Part shown: positions 36,810-50,245 of the stretch, in pieces
How positions within the stretch are numbered: the first letter of the stretch is position 1
Layout: the number at the start of each line of letters is the position of its first letter
Assembly (NCBI GenBank): GCA_028673005.1
Contig: CM054116.1
Coordinates: 76,396,572-76,460,571 of the forward strand
Length of the DNA stretch: 64,000 nt
Source: Tanypteryx hageni
Taxonomy: Eukaryota > Arthropoda > Insecta > Odonata > Petaluridae
Direction of reading: 5' to 3'
The notes under the pieces: model-generated
Databases searched by the model: none
Told to the model about the DNA's origin: nothing
What the model saw: only the letters and a program-made list of their open reading frames with translations
Position numbers and translations under genes: made by a program

Positions 36810-38320
36810 TAGACTGAATTAATTATATGACTGAGTTGTGATAGATAAAGCAATGAAGTTATGAGTACAATTCCAACTGCCAATATCATTTGTTGTAACA
36901 TTTGTAGTTGCTTTTTCCAAGAGCAAGTTGAAGAGTAAAATGCCCATATATGTGCACTGCTCCATTTTAGAGTAGAATGTATAAGACACTTAGCATATTT
37001 CTGTGGGTATTCACTATGTCTGATTATGAATCAGACAAAATACTGAAAATCATATTTGTGATCGAAGATTTACCTTAGTGAAAAATATCAGTGCAATATT
37101 TTGATGTCTAGGTTAACACTGAAAATTGTATCTGAAGTACTTTACCAAAAGAATGAAAATAACAGTAGTGTGGTGATTCATGTATTTAGATACTTTAAAT
37201 AATCCAAAATCAAAAAGAATTATTAACTTATTCTCAAGCTCTTAGCTTGAATTACTGGTTTATAAAAATTTCAGTCTTAGAAGCTCTTTCATGCCATTTT
37301 AAGGTTCATGTTTACACCATATTTTAATTTATATTATCTTTGCATAGAGAACTGTGGTAATTTTGAAGATGATTTTTTCCACTGAGGTAAATAATGTCTT
37401 ATATCAAAATTAATGTTTTATTTCATTGGCATGGACCAGTGCTGTATGTTATTCAAAATTTCATCTTCATCAAGATTTTTTTTAACAAATCAATTCAGAA
37501 AAGTAAAGATTATCCTGAGAAAAATTTTCAGGATTGTATTTGTAAAGAAATAATCCCACCTGATGACCTGGAAAATAATGTAAATATTTATTTTTGTTTG
37601 TTTTCATCCATTTTTTGCTTGAAACATGTACATGTATAATTAACCGTAAATTAAGTAAATGGTACATTTTTCAAAATATTTATCATAAATTTTACATTAA
37701 TTGGTAGATTCTTGATGCTAGTACTTTTTCAGTAGGAAGTATTCTGACAACACAAAAATATCTAATGACATGTAAAAACTAATCAAGCTCAAGACATCAT
37801 CTCTCTAAGTGTAATATTTTCCTCATTTCTATGTGAAAAATGTATATTGACTCATAACACAATGTTAATAAAACTACATAATAAATCTTTATACATTATC
37901 TATATGTAAAATATAATATGTCGACAACCCAGGATCTTTGTGGAAGGAAAATATATAATGATAAAAACTTGATTCGATTATTCCCTCTCTTTTATAAAGC
38001 ATTCACTTTTCTTTATCTCTTCACATAAATTTACTTGCTTCTAGTCAAAAAGTATATCATACAAATAAAATAAATAATAAACAGCTAAAAAATAAATGAG
38101 AAAATGATAAAAACAGACACTGAAACTCAGTTTCTCATTCATTTAAATTTTCAAATGATCTTATTGTTTGGTTGATTAGGGGCATAAAGGTGCATCACTG
38201 TGCACGGGCCCCGAGTATAAAGGGGCCCAGGCCAGAGCCCACATGAAAATTTTTACGAATGTGAACTAGGAATGATTTGGCCACCCTCTAAATATTAAAA
38301 ACTCGAGTAAGATTTAGTTT
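36810..38320. other. Gene-free AT-rich DNA downstream of the CAP gene
   Basis: No coding feature is supported. Just before the Tigger element, 38175-38245 contains GTGCACGGGCCCCGAGTA and GGGGCCCAGG. These GC-rich words match the interior of hAT MITEs such as the one at 33622-33886, so this may be a worn hAT fragment. The rest could include extended 3' UTR. Confidence 0.4.
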
Positions 38321-38326
38321 CAATAA

Positions 38327-38349
38327 CAGTCGAGTCTCAATTATCCGAG
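38327..38349 (+). mobile_element. Left terminal inverted repeat of a Tigger element
   Basis: The end reads CAGTCGAGTCTCAATTATCC and continues GAG, a classical pogo/Tigger terminus. A second CTTATCCGAG follows about 15 bases on. It lies 384 bases before the transposase start codon, a normal spacing. I found no matching right terminus after 40104, so the element is either truncated or its right end has decayed. Confidence 0.65.
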
Positions 38350-38710
38350 CCCCACTTATCCGAGCTTCCATGTTAACCGAGGTGGCCCCCTCTAAATACA
38401 TTGTTGTTTTTAGCTTGTGGTCAAGGTCACAGGTTATTTACCACACCTAAATCATGACTCTCTAATTCAGTTTTCAGTTAATATATAGTGTAAGATTCAT
38501 GAAGAATGCAGCTGCATTCAGCCACAACAATGTATGTAACTGAGGCATGGTCCTCTCGATGGAGGCTCAGATCGTCGAGTAAGTCGTCGACGAACCTCAG
38601 TAAAAAGTAGGAATTAAACTACACTTCAATACCCACGGACTTGTCCATCCTTGACATTCATCATTATTTTTACCCTACAATAGTTAGACATTTCCTGTCT
38701 CAACTGAATA

Positions 38711-40104
<1,394 letters not shown>

Positions 40105-41955
40105 TTTTAAGATGCTTTACAAACAAAATAATCTAAAATTATACCTACCATTTGTCTGTTATTCTTGAAAATAGTTTATTTGAACACCTGTCAGTCATTT
40201 ATTAGACCTGTTTTCCACTACAAGTGGAGCTGTGAAGCTACAGTTAACGGTTTGTATGGAAATCCTTCTGCCTAGGCTGCAACTGGGCCCTTAGAAATCT
40301 GGTTATTCCTCTGGGTCTATTGACAAGGTAAATAGCATAAAAGATTAAAAATTACAATATTTTCAAGTATCCTATCTGAAGTGAACTAGATTGCAAGTGA
40401 TCTGACTTTTGCTACCTGCCATAATATTTACATATTCTTTGTCCAATTTTCACATTCTAACAAACAATTGGCCATGTGAAAAGCTGCTTCCATCAACAAA
40501 GCCAAAATTGTGAATTATTGCCCATTTGTTGATTGTCATTACAAATTTAAAAATTCAAATGCATGCATGCATGAAATAAAAAATGAAGAATATTTTGAAG
40601 AATAGGAGAAAAAATTATGATAAAACCAATAGAAAGGTGGCTCACAGAATGAGGCAATCTTGAGAAGAGCCTGTATGATTAAACACTTGATTAAAGAATA
40701 ATTTAATGGTAAAGCAGAAATAGGAAGAAAAAGGTTTCTGCTATTAGACAACATGAAGAGGAAAGTGAGTTACCAAGAAATGAAAAAGTCTGATAAGACA
40801 AAAGAATGAACCTTATTTACAATCTAATTACAGATTTTTCTGCAGATATACAACTAATGAAGATGGTGAATCATGTGAATGCATTTTATCAGAACCCATT
40901 ATCTTTTAAAATAAGTGAGGAATATATTCTATATCTGAGTGAATTAACAGGTAGGTAATATGACAAGGGATTTGCTGCAGCCAGGTCAGTCAGGCTAGTG
41001 CCAGCCATTTGTTAAAATCTTTGAAGCTCAGCAATCCAGTTGTTGAATATACCTTTCTCTTTGACTTTTTTGTTAACATTTTACCAACCCCTGACCAATC
41101 CCTTTGTTCTCTAAAGTGCTGCAGTCAGGATTTTTCCAGTGTGTTTATCCCATTACATCAATCACTTCAAATATTTTGCAAAGAGAATGTAATTTATAAA
41201 TAATTTCTAATATAAACCTATATAAAATTAAAAAAATAATTAATTCTTACTTTTTATTTTGATTACTAGAATTTTTAAGAAATAGAACATATGTGCAACA
41301 TTAATAACAAACAAGTTCAGTAAAAACTTTTCCAGAAATGGATGACGGATAACAAGGCTTTTGCCCATCTTAATAGAATCACTCTCCTATCAGGTTCAGC
41401 TAGAATAAATATGTAGTAACATAATGTATAAGTTTTGGTGTCTAAAATCACTGTAGGATTTTATGTTCCAACTATGTGTGGAATACGCACCAGTGCATGT
41501 TAACCACCAGGCTAAATTACTTCAAGGAAATCACACTAATGGTACTAAAGTGGGTGAAAGTCCTTGTCCATAATTAGCAGTGAAATTTGAAGTTATAATT
41601 TAGGTGGAGTTTCACAGACTTCCCCTCAGTAGTTAAAGGATAAATTGAACCATTGCCAAAAATCAACTCTGAACTGAACCATTATTAAAATAAACAGCGC
41701 AATATACATTGCACAAACTTTCTCATATACATATATACATTTGATCTCACTACACTTTTTGCCCTGAAATTATGTGCTTGGCAATTCACTGCCAACTATG
41801 TTAACAATGCATAGCAACAGAACCAAAGTGACTGACACCATCAACCTCTCACGTCTAATACGTCTCACTAATAAGCGAGTGGCTTTAACAGTGAACTACA
41901 GAATTTTAAACTAGAGAATCCCCGGGTTCCCCCTCCCCTCTGATGCATGTGCTGA
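40105..41955. other. Gene-free AT-rich DNA
   Basis: No gene, element end or structured repeat that I can support. A pair of GCATGCATGCATG steps lies near 40560. The short frames here do not resemble known proteins. Confidence 0.45.
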
Positions 41956-41964
41956 GCATCTTGT

Positions 41965-42665
41965 ACAGAAATAATGCCACTGGACGATATACAGTAACCT
42001 TTTGGGACATATGACTTAGTTAGTATTATTTGTAACATCAGGCTGTACGTTTGGATGAATTTTAAACGAAATCCTTAGAGCCATTTTTGAGTAAATCGAA
42101 TTGTTTCAAAATATCCAAGAATAAAGTACCCTTAATTGTTGTGCAATATCATTTATCTCTTCTGAATGTCTTTTATCCATAAATATTAGACATCATTCGA
42201 TTTAGTTTAACCGTAAGGCTGTAGTAAGAGTTTGAATAAATCGCGGCTTAGTGTACATTGTAATGTCACTGGACGGCATACAGAGAGTTTAAGAGATATA
42301 TGGCTTATGTATTATTATTTGTGACATCAGGCTCTACAATTGGATTGATTTTAATCAAATTCTCTGGAGCCATTTTTGAGAAAATCACATTTTTCAAAAA
42401 ATCGCCAAGAATAAACTACCCTTTATTTTTGTGCAATATCATTTTTATGAAAAAAGATGATATATTGCACAAATACGAGATATCATTCGATTTTATATAC
42501 GCGTTTGGGCCCTAGATCGGCGAACAGACTGACAGACAGCATGGCGGAAACCACTTTTATGGACTCAGTGACACCTAAAACATGTATTTTCATCAAAATC
42601 TCGAAGTCGAATTTTTTCACGATAACAATACTTTCTCAATATACTATGTATATGAGAAAGTAAAA
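41965..42665 (+). repeat. Dispersed repeat, copy B, with its 5' part duplicated
   Basis: The 3' portion (42240-42665) matches copy A at 29900-30275 and ends in ATGAGAAAGTAAAAATT. Its first part also occurs immediately upstream at 41975-42165. Both begin with CACTGGACG-ATACAG, then GACATATG or GATATATGGCTTA, TATTATTTGT-ACATCAGGCT, ATTTTTGAG-AAATC and CCAAGAATAAA-TACCCTT. The element thus contains an internal tandem duplication of about 200 bp. The frame at 42300-42515 is a reading of this repeat, not a gene. Confidence 0.7.
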
Positions 42666-43045
42666 ATTGCTAAATGAACTGTGCACCAAATCCCTCCACA
42701 ATTTGGAATGGTTTGCTGCTCCTATCATAAATGTACATGCACTATGTACATCTCTATCCTTTTCTTTTCAAACAGTTAATGACCACAAATCTGTAGCCCA
42801 AAGAAGTATTACCATTACTTTAATGGGTGGTTTCAATGAATACAGATTTTAAAATAACAAGTTAATCTCGTAGAATTTTCTTCTGATGACAGAACAATAT
42901 CAGAAAGAAAATCTGGAGGTGCTGTTAAATTAATAGAAACATTTCTTGATATCTTCATCTGGCACTGCTTAAACCAATGTCTATAGTTGATCCTAGATGA
43001 TTTCATTAATGACACTTTCTAGACAAATATATTCAATCACCCATC

Positions 43046-44492
43046 CAGGGTTGGACTGGTCTGGCGGGACTCCAGGACATTTTCTGGTGGGCCAGAGCAA
43101 AAATGGGCCAGTGAGGCCGGACCAATCGGCTGTTAAAACCATAATTTAATTATTTTTTAAAATCCGTGAATCCAGAAATACGGAGGAACAGATTTTATAT
43201 CTGTTTTTAACTAAGTTTCCTCAAAGTTATCTTTCCAAATCTTTTACATCCTTACTCCTTACATCATTGCCTCTCACTATCTCAATCCTTCCATCCCCTA
43301 TTGTGTACTTATAGTCAAGTCCAGAGATTTCTCCGCAAGTCAGCATCTCTCTGCTCCTAGTAAGTTATGATGATCCATAATCATCAATTTTCATACAAAT
43401 TTGCAAAACTTTAAAAGATATAAGTGAAGATTCAACATTTCCATCTCAAACTCGTTTCACCCCATCCAATCTTAAAGAAAATCTATTTACATACGAAATC
43501 ATACCTATTAACTGCTCATGTTTATTTAAAATTATTTTCAAGTACAAAAAGTCTTTCAAAATATTTGCAAACTAATAATATGGGATTATCAAGTGCTTTT
43601 GCTATGGTTCATGCAACTGTGAAAACAATATCAGATGATATTAATAAATTTACAGAAATAAAAATATTGAGTGATAAATTCGTCACATTTATAAATGAAG
43701 AACTAGAAAACGATTCTGAAAGTTCTTCATGCCTTCAAGTTCAACAAAATTTTCAGGTAACTCAAAACAAAAACAAATATAAAAGTATTGAAGAAATTAA
43801 TTCGGAAAATCACAAAGATTACGAAGAAAATGTTTTCAAACGTAATTTAAAAATTTCATAATCACTTTTTAAAAAACAATGATTCGATAAAGGAATTTAA
43901 ATTATTTTGATCCAAAGTTTATCAAGAATGATGCTAAGAAAACCATTTTTATTAATGTTGAAAAATTAATGAAAAAATTTTCAAGTATCTGATTTAGTTG
44001 CAGAGTACAACGATTTTGTGCAAAAATGGATCTTAAAAAAACAGTCCCTGATATTTATGTCACTTCAGAAGTTCATGAAGAAAATGTACTTGAAGATAAT
44101 TTTGATGACATTTTTGAATTTCTAAATGATGAGAAAATGACAATGTAAATCTTGTAAAAATGCTTATTTTTTGTTTCAAAGTAAGTATTAAATGAATATA
44201 ACTTATACAGTTCTGTTTATAACAATATTTATAAAGCATATATAATTATACATAATTATCTGTTATGCAAGTCTATTGTGAGAGAAGTTTCAACATTTTA
44301 AGTTCTATTAAAAATAAATTACAAAATAGACTAGGAGATCAAAATGTTGATTCTTTTAATATTATGTTGGTGAACAGAGATATTCTGGTCAAACTAGAAA
44401 ATGATCAAATAATAAAAAATTATGTGAAAATAGTAAGGAGTTTGACGACAAATTGTAAATTTAATATAATACTTATTATTATCTTAAATTAA
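43046..44492 (+). pseudogene. Broken hAT transposase (ZMYM1-like type) with a left terminus
   Basis: The element appears to start at 43046 with CAGGGTTGGACTGGTC and GGGCCAG-rich sequence, a common hAT end. The frame at 43424-43861 contains KLFSSTKSLSKYLQTNNMGL and SSAFAMVHATVKTI, which resemble the mid-domain of ZMYM1-like hAT transposases (LSKxLQ-xx-DL-xxA-xxxVxAT). Between 43862 and 44150 the protein is broken by stops and shifts. The frame at 44265-44492 ends with CERSFNILSSIKNKLQNRLG, the start of the C-terminal hAT dimerisation region. The N-terminal part and central catalytic segments are missing or unreadable. I did not find the right terminus, so the end given is that of the last recognisable frame. 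Confidence 0.7.
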
Positions 44493-46032
44493 TTTAGTGC
44501 AGTGTAAAATAAAATTTTCTCTTGCATTTCTTTTTATAAATTAGTTACTTTAACCCTTCTTTTAAAAGTCTTCTTTCTTAACTGAGGAATTCTTACAACA
44601 GATATTTCAGGCAAATTTAACCATTTAAGCGTGAGTGTCTAACCTATGGACTGCAAAGGATTTTTGTGTGGCCTATGAAGCTATGACAAAAAAGCAATCC
44701 AAAAAATTTAACACACAAATTCATACATTTTTATGAAAACTTTAATAATAAAACTTTTAATACAGAAATGTTAACCATAAAAATCTTATTTAGATTTGAT
44801 TTTCACTTATATGACACTTCAGAATATATACGTAACTTCTCATTTAAACTCTAATCCAGCCCACCAAAGAACTGTCAACTTCTAATGCAGTCCGCCAAAG
44901 GATTTATAACCACCAATACAGACAGCTATGTAAAAAAGGTTGGACTCCACTACATTAAAGGATTTATAATGGGATTTCCAGATAGATGATGTTATTTCAA
45001 GAGGATTCAGAAGCCTTCTTCGTACAATTAAAGCCATAAAAATAGTACAAGTGGAACAAAAAATGAACAAGATCAACGTTAGAACATGATTCAGAAGTTT
45101 GGGGTCTCCATCATAAGAAACTCAATTTTTAATTAGAAAAAGTTCAATGGAAAGCAGCAAGATTCAACCCAGGTTATTTTGGAAGCAAAATACAATTATT
45201 AAAACCATGCAGAAGTGTGAAAATGCTCAAAAGACTCCTTACTTTCTCCCCAAGAAGCAAAAAGGCTTCAGAAATAAAATTGGAAAAAAAATTTGTATAA
45301 AATATATAAAAAATATCTATAACAATTAACATAAACTGTGGAAGCTATTCGATATGTATATGCATGAATGACTGCATGTGGAACAAGTTGGGAATTGATT
45401 GGTGAGGTGATGCATGATTGAGACTTTGTAGGACCCATGACCACTTGGTTAACTTTGAAGGTCACCTCGCTAATTTGCTCTATATTCAGCAATTATGTGA
45501 TAATAATAATTATTATTAAGCAATTAATTTCAAATACAATAAATGAACTGTTTAAAAAAATAAATTTTGCAACATTGCTGGTATTATTAAATCATTATAA
45601 TAGATCAATACAATTCAAATTTTTGGCCTCATGTTAAATATTTTCACACTGGGATATTTATTTATAAGATAAAACATTAAGGACTAGGAGTATGCATAAC
45701 AAATTACACGCATAAATGTGAGGGATGAGTAAGTGTCAAACTACTGCCTTAACAGAGGAGAAGCGTGCCTGTAATATATGCGTAGCAGTAGAATAGTTAG
45801 GACTACTCTGCCTATGTCAAGGGTAGGGGCCAACCATCAGAGAGGACCCATTAAGAAACAGTAAAATTATAAATTTTTATTTTTTAGATATGCACAAACA
45901 ATAGTATATTTTTCCTTATAAATTTTAATTAAAATAAAACTGCATGTTCTCTTAGGTTAATTAATTTAATTTAATTAATTCTTATCTCCAGAGAAAAATT
46001 TATTCTTAAGCTGAGACCAATACAACTGTATT
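44493..46032. other. Gene-free AT-rich DNA
   Basis: No gene is supported. Around 44640-44970 short phrases (GCAAAGGATTT, CCAAAGGATTTATAA, TTAAAGGATTTATAA) recur at irregular spacing, possibly a decayed part of the hAT element or another repeat. No terminal structure was found. Confidence 0.4.
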
Positions 46033-46040
46033 TATGGGTA

Positions 46041-46293
46041 CAGTGGCATAGCAAATGGAGGGGGTTTAGGGGTTAGAATCCTTTGGCAAGTGCAAATGCA
46101 CAGATTTCGTGCATTTGCTCCTCTGTTTGTTAAATTATCAATGGTATTAAAATATTATTGTTTGTTTCAGTTTTAGTATTTTTAATTTATATAAATGGGA
46201 TACACTTTCATTTGTTTTCTCTCACACTCATCCTGCTAGAATACTCATTTACATTATGACTCTCCCCCTCTTCAAATCCTGCCTATGCCACGG
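46041..46293. mobile_element. Non-autonomous hAT-like MITE, 253 bp
   Basis: The left end is CAGTGGCATAGCAAATGGAG and the right end, read inward, is CCGTGGCATAGGCAGG, an inverted match of 10 of the first 11 bases. The flanking 8-mers TATGGGTA and GATGGATA agree at 6 of 8 positions, consistent with an old hAT duplication. The left end continues into GGGGG and the right end inward into GAGGGGGAG. It is non-coding. Confidence 0.6.
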
Positions 46294-46478
46294 GATGGAT
46301 AGATAAATAATTTGAAATTTTACTGTTCATTTCATTCCATTTTATTCGGAGAAATACTGAAAGATATCTCATAAAAATGTCACGCTAAAAAGCTCAATTT
46401 AATAGCAGCTTAAAATCTAATTAACTCAGCTATGCTATACTTTGACCAACAACATTTTATTAATTGGTTTAATGCTTG

Positions 46479-46794
46479 AGTGGGGGTAGTGGTGACGGAG
46501 TGGTTAAAGCATTGGCCTTCCATGTAGCAGTCCCAGGTTCCCAGCAGAGGTCGAATTTTTCAACCTGGGATCACCTTGTGCCCTACTTGTGTGATTTGAG
46601 GAGAGAGTGCAAGTCAGCGCTTCGTCCTTCAGAAGGGACGTTAAGCAGTTGGTCCCCTTGGTGCTTTTCATAAAGAGTAGGCTAATTCCGGCACCAGGTT
46701 TTCCTCCTCTCATGTGTGTGTGCTCAGTGTGGAAGGAGTAATGGCTATAATAATCCAAGAAGTTGATGAGCCAGAAATTCCATACAAACAAACA
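46479..46794 (+). mobile_element. tRNA-derived SINE with intact 8-bp target duplication
   Basis: The element is flanked on both sides by AATGCTTG (46471-46478 and 46795-46802). The head has an A box (TGGTGACGGAGTGGTTAA) like that of Ser/Leu tRNAs and a degenerate B box near 46548 (AGGTCGAATTT). The body contains CTTCGTCCTTCAGAAGGGAC, GTTAAGCAGTTGGTCCCC and a CCGGCACCAGG block, and it ends in a (CAAA)n tail. The exact duplication suggests this is among the younger insertions in the window. The reading frames on both strands here (46476-46673 and 46504-46845) are artefacts of the SINE. Movement would depend on a LINE partner not present here. Confidence 0.88.
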
Positions 46795-46802
46795 AATGCT
46801 TG

Positions 46803-49488
46803 TGCGAGAGACACTTAAGTCACAAACATCCCTCTCAGACAGCAATTTTTAAGCGTACTCATCCCAAAAGGAAAAAGTTGCATTAAAGTTTTCAGTCTGG
46901 TTCAAAAATTCATTTAAATCCTCGATGTTTCATTATCTGATTACACGGTACTCAATTTCTTGTTTTTTTGGTGATGACCGAATACATTGAGTATAAAAAG
47001 TCTCGAGTCAAAATCCCAAATATGCACGACTAATAACCATTACTTTGCAATTTAACAGGTCATACATTACTAGAGTAGCTTGCTACAATTTTATCTATCT
47101 TGGTAATGAATAAAGTGAAATGATTATTACTTTTTCATTCTTCAAAGTAAGCGACTTGATTCAAATTAATGTAACGCAATAAGAAATTTTATAGAATGAA
47201 AAGCAGTCTCATTCGCTCTCGTTTATGCGACAAAAGTAATTTAATATCGAAAACTGTTTAAATTTTACCGGTTAGTGATCGGATGGAAAAATTCGTTCCC
47301 AACACGTCATGAAATTGGATTATATTTTATTTAAAATAAAAAGTAAATTTGTGACATTTTTCCCTAACTATAAGAATGACTGATAAATTTTTATGGTGAA
47401 TAAAACGCGTACATCTAGGCGTACAAAGGCGAACAAGTAATGATTTGAAACGTAAATATTTTCTCTTTACAAACAATTTAGTAGGTCAATCAATTGACGA
47501 TCTTCACCTCTTTCAATAATATCGTCAGGTTTTTGAACCTTAAAACAACCCTGACCTCCAAGGAAATAACGAACCCAAGGCCTCCTGGTCGACAAACTTC
47601 ACACTTTTAACCACATCAGCTGGAAATAAATTATTATCGCAGAGTGATCTTTTTTAAGCGCGATACTTGCATCGAGATAATGCTGAAGTCTTTCTCCAAA
47701 CTGAAAGATGAAGGCAACCTACAGACCGTTCAGGGAAGAGACTTTTTTTCCATGGACCCAAAATCGAAAGTAGATTGGTAGTAGGATTCGGAGACGCGAG
47801 GCGAGCGCCGCTCATTGTTTTGGAACAATAGAATGCCAACCAACATCCTCCTGCCTCGCGTCGTGTACCGAGTGCAAACCATTTCGTCGCCCCTTTAAAA
47901 AAAATATCTATAAAAAATGTTGGTTCCGTTTGCGCCTCTCAGTCGAAGGCAGCGCGAATTTTTTCCTCGGCATGATATTTTTGGCCAAAAATAAAAGGAA
48001 TCCGAGTCAGCGATAAATTTTTTCATTCCTTTTTCGCAAAAGGGTTCAACGAAGCGTACATTCATGCATTAATGTATAAGGAGAAATCGCGCATATCCGG
48101 CAATGATGAAACAAGCTTCACATTTTCGTGCTAATATTCGTAGTGACATTCTACGCATATTATACTAAATCGGCGGACTTTGAAAATTACCAGAATTTAA
48201 TTTTTGCGAAAAATTTCGACGAACGTTTCAAGTCTTCTAGCTCGACTAAAAATTTTTTGACTGCCAGAATAGAAATTTAATCTTTCGTATATTCGAACTT
48301 GGAACTCGTTAATTTTAGCTCTACGGGCTACTGAAGATGTTTCCATTTCAAAAAGATTTTTATGAGTTAAGCATTGTCATTGCCTTGAAAAGCTATCTCT
48401 ACCTTCACTTACTGCAATCTTCTACTATTTTTGATTGATTAATATACCTGCTGCACGTAAAGATTCTGGATCCATAAATATGAAACGGCGATGAGACTTC
48501 AGGTCAGTTAAAAGGAAAATGATTGCATCATAATAAATGCAATACAATTTCTAGCACTCCGTGATCATTAAGACAATACAATAAAATTAACATATGGGTA
48601 ATTGATCTTTATCATAACACGATAACTGGCGCTAATTAATTTTAGTATTTTGAATGGTAACTTTTACTTTTACGTCTCTACAACAATTTCGCTGAAAGTT
48701 TCGCGAATTGTTGCCCTAGATTACATATTTTAAGGTATGAGGAAGGGCTCTTTCTTAGCGGTATGAAAGCGTGACCGGCATGGAAAAATAGGATGGCAAG
48801 AATTTCTTTCAGGAAATGCAGTCAGATTTCAAATGCGAGATTATTCGACAAATCGTAAGACGACCGCTTTCGAGGATACAAAGCAGAACACTCGAGTCTA
48901 GGTTTCCGGCTGTTTTACTATTTCGCAGCTATTGATTATGCAGGAGCCCACAGACAAAAGAATGTTTAGCTAAGTGCGATAGAGATCATGTCGGGAAAAA
49001 GAATTGAGGATCCTTCCCGCCGATTTCCAATGAAATGCTTTGACGGGAAAATATGATATTTAGAAAGCTGTTATCTTTCCCCATCAATCTGTAAACATGG
49101 TTTACCATGGATTTTAATCTAGGTTCAAAATATTCTCATGGCCTCTGGTCACATGAATACAATTAGTAATATAAACAGTATATTAGATTGACAGCTATCT
49201 TTAAGTCACGTTGTTTATTTTTATATCTATTTAAACAGAACGGATGAAATCATCGTGTACGCCCGCGTATTAGCACATTTTTATAAATTTCAACTACGTA
49301 TACAAAACTGATTCAGCACATGGCGATTTAAGATCGCGTTTACAGATAGTTAACAACAGAGATACGATTCCGACAATGGGATTTACAACAATGTCATAAG
49401 ATTAGAGTATTTTTAATATTGCATCGCCTTCGAATAGGGCATGCATTTCACCTACGTCTCGAGAAACTCGTATTATTCAGACCTTTAA
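46803..49488. other. Gene-free, CpG-containing DNA
   Basis: No gene or mobile element is supported. CpG words become frequent again from about 47170. The short minus-strand frame at 47654-47839 has no recognisable homology. Confidence 0.45.
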
Positions 49489-49739
49489 GAATTCACAACT
49501 ACATACTCCTAAACATACGAATCTCAAAAAGATTTTAGAGGAAACAATTAAAATATCAAGTTTACGGAAAAATCTTTTTCTGTTTGGTCCCTGTCTTATT
49601 CGTGAGACACATTAACCACCAGACGTGTTTGAGATATCAAGTCTCTGACGTGAAAAAGATTTTTCCGTAAACTTTATATTTTAATTGTTTCCTCTAAAAT
49701 CTTTTTGAGATTCGTACGGTTAGGAGTTGTTGTAAATTC
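49489..49739. mobile_element. Fold-back element with ~90-bp near-perfect arms
   Basis: The left arm is 49489-49580 and the right arm 49652-49739, with a loop of about 71 bases. The arms share AAGATTTTAGAGGAAACAAT and TTTACGGAAAAATC in inverted order, with only a few mismatches (for example ATATCAAG against ATATAAAG). Small differences occur near the outer ends (GAATTCACAACTACATACTCC against GAATTTACAACAACTCC). There is no coding capacity. I could not settle a target-site duplication, so the transposon family is unknown. A transcript would form a long hairpin. Confidence 0.85.
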
Positions 49740-50019
49740 TCAATTATTCGCCGCAGTCTCATTTTTCTCATATATTCAAACCTTTAAACAAAACTTTTCA
49801 TGCGATTACTACACGAATTCGAGCGCTCCAAATAAATTACCATGTAAGAGCGGGTTCCTTTTTTATGCAAGAATCCCAATTTAAAAAGTTTTTAAGCCAT
49901 CTTTTTCGCCATAAACGAACATAAATTGGACCAAAAAATTCCAGCATGCATCTCGTTCGCAATGGAGTTATTTCTTTCCGATTCGCGTCGTATGAACAAA
50001 GTAACATAACAACAAGTAC

Positions 50020-50245
50020 TAATTCTCACGGCACCTTGTCTGGTCTGCGCTGCCATCCAGACCAAGGCGCAGTGATGGAAGGAGAGCGCCGGAAGGGCCA
50101 GGTGGCTTTCACTGTTAATCACCTTACCGCTCTGCCGCCCCTTCCTCCTCACCCTCCGCCCGAACATGCTCTCCAAAATCCCTTTCCCCGTCCTCTCTCC
50201 TCCCCCGCTCCCCGCGTCCAGCTATATTCTACATCCTCCTCCAAA
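50020..50245. other. GC-rich patch with a hairpin, no supported gene
   Basis: CCTTGTCTGG at about 50034 and CCAGACCAAGG at about 50056 form an inverted pair with one bulge. The following 150 bases are C-rich (CCGCCC, CCTCCTC), giving Pro-rich chance frames on + and Gly/Glu-rich ones on -. It might be a regulatory GC island. No splice-bounded exon is evident. Confidence 0.35.

Noticed and set aside
42300..42515. 71-codon frame with a hydrophobic start
   Set aside because: It is part of a dispersed non-coding repeat also seen at 29.9-30.3 kb, where the frame is not kept.
46476..46845. Frames of 65 and 113 codons on opposite strands
   Set aside because: Both lie in a tRNA-derived SINE with target-site duplication.
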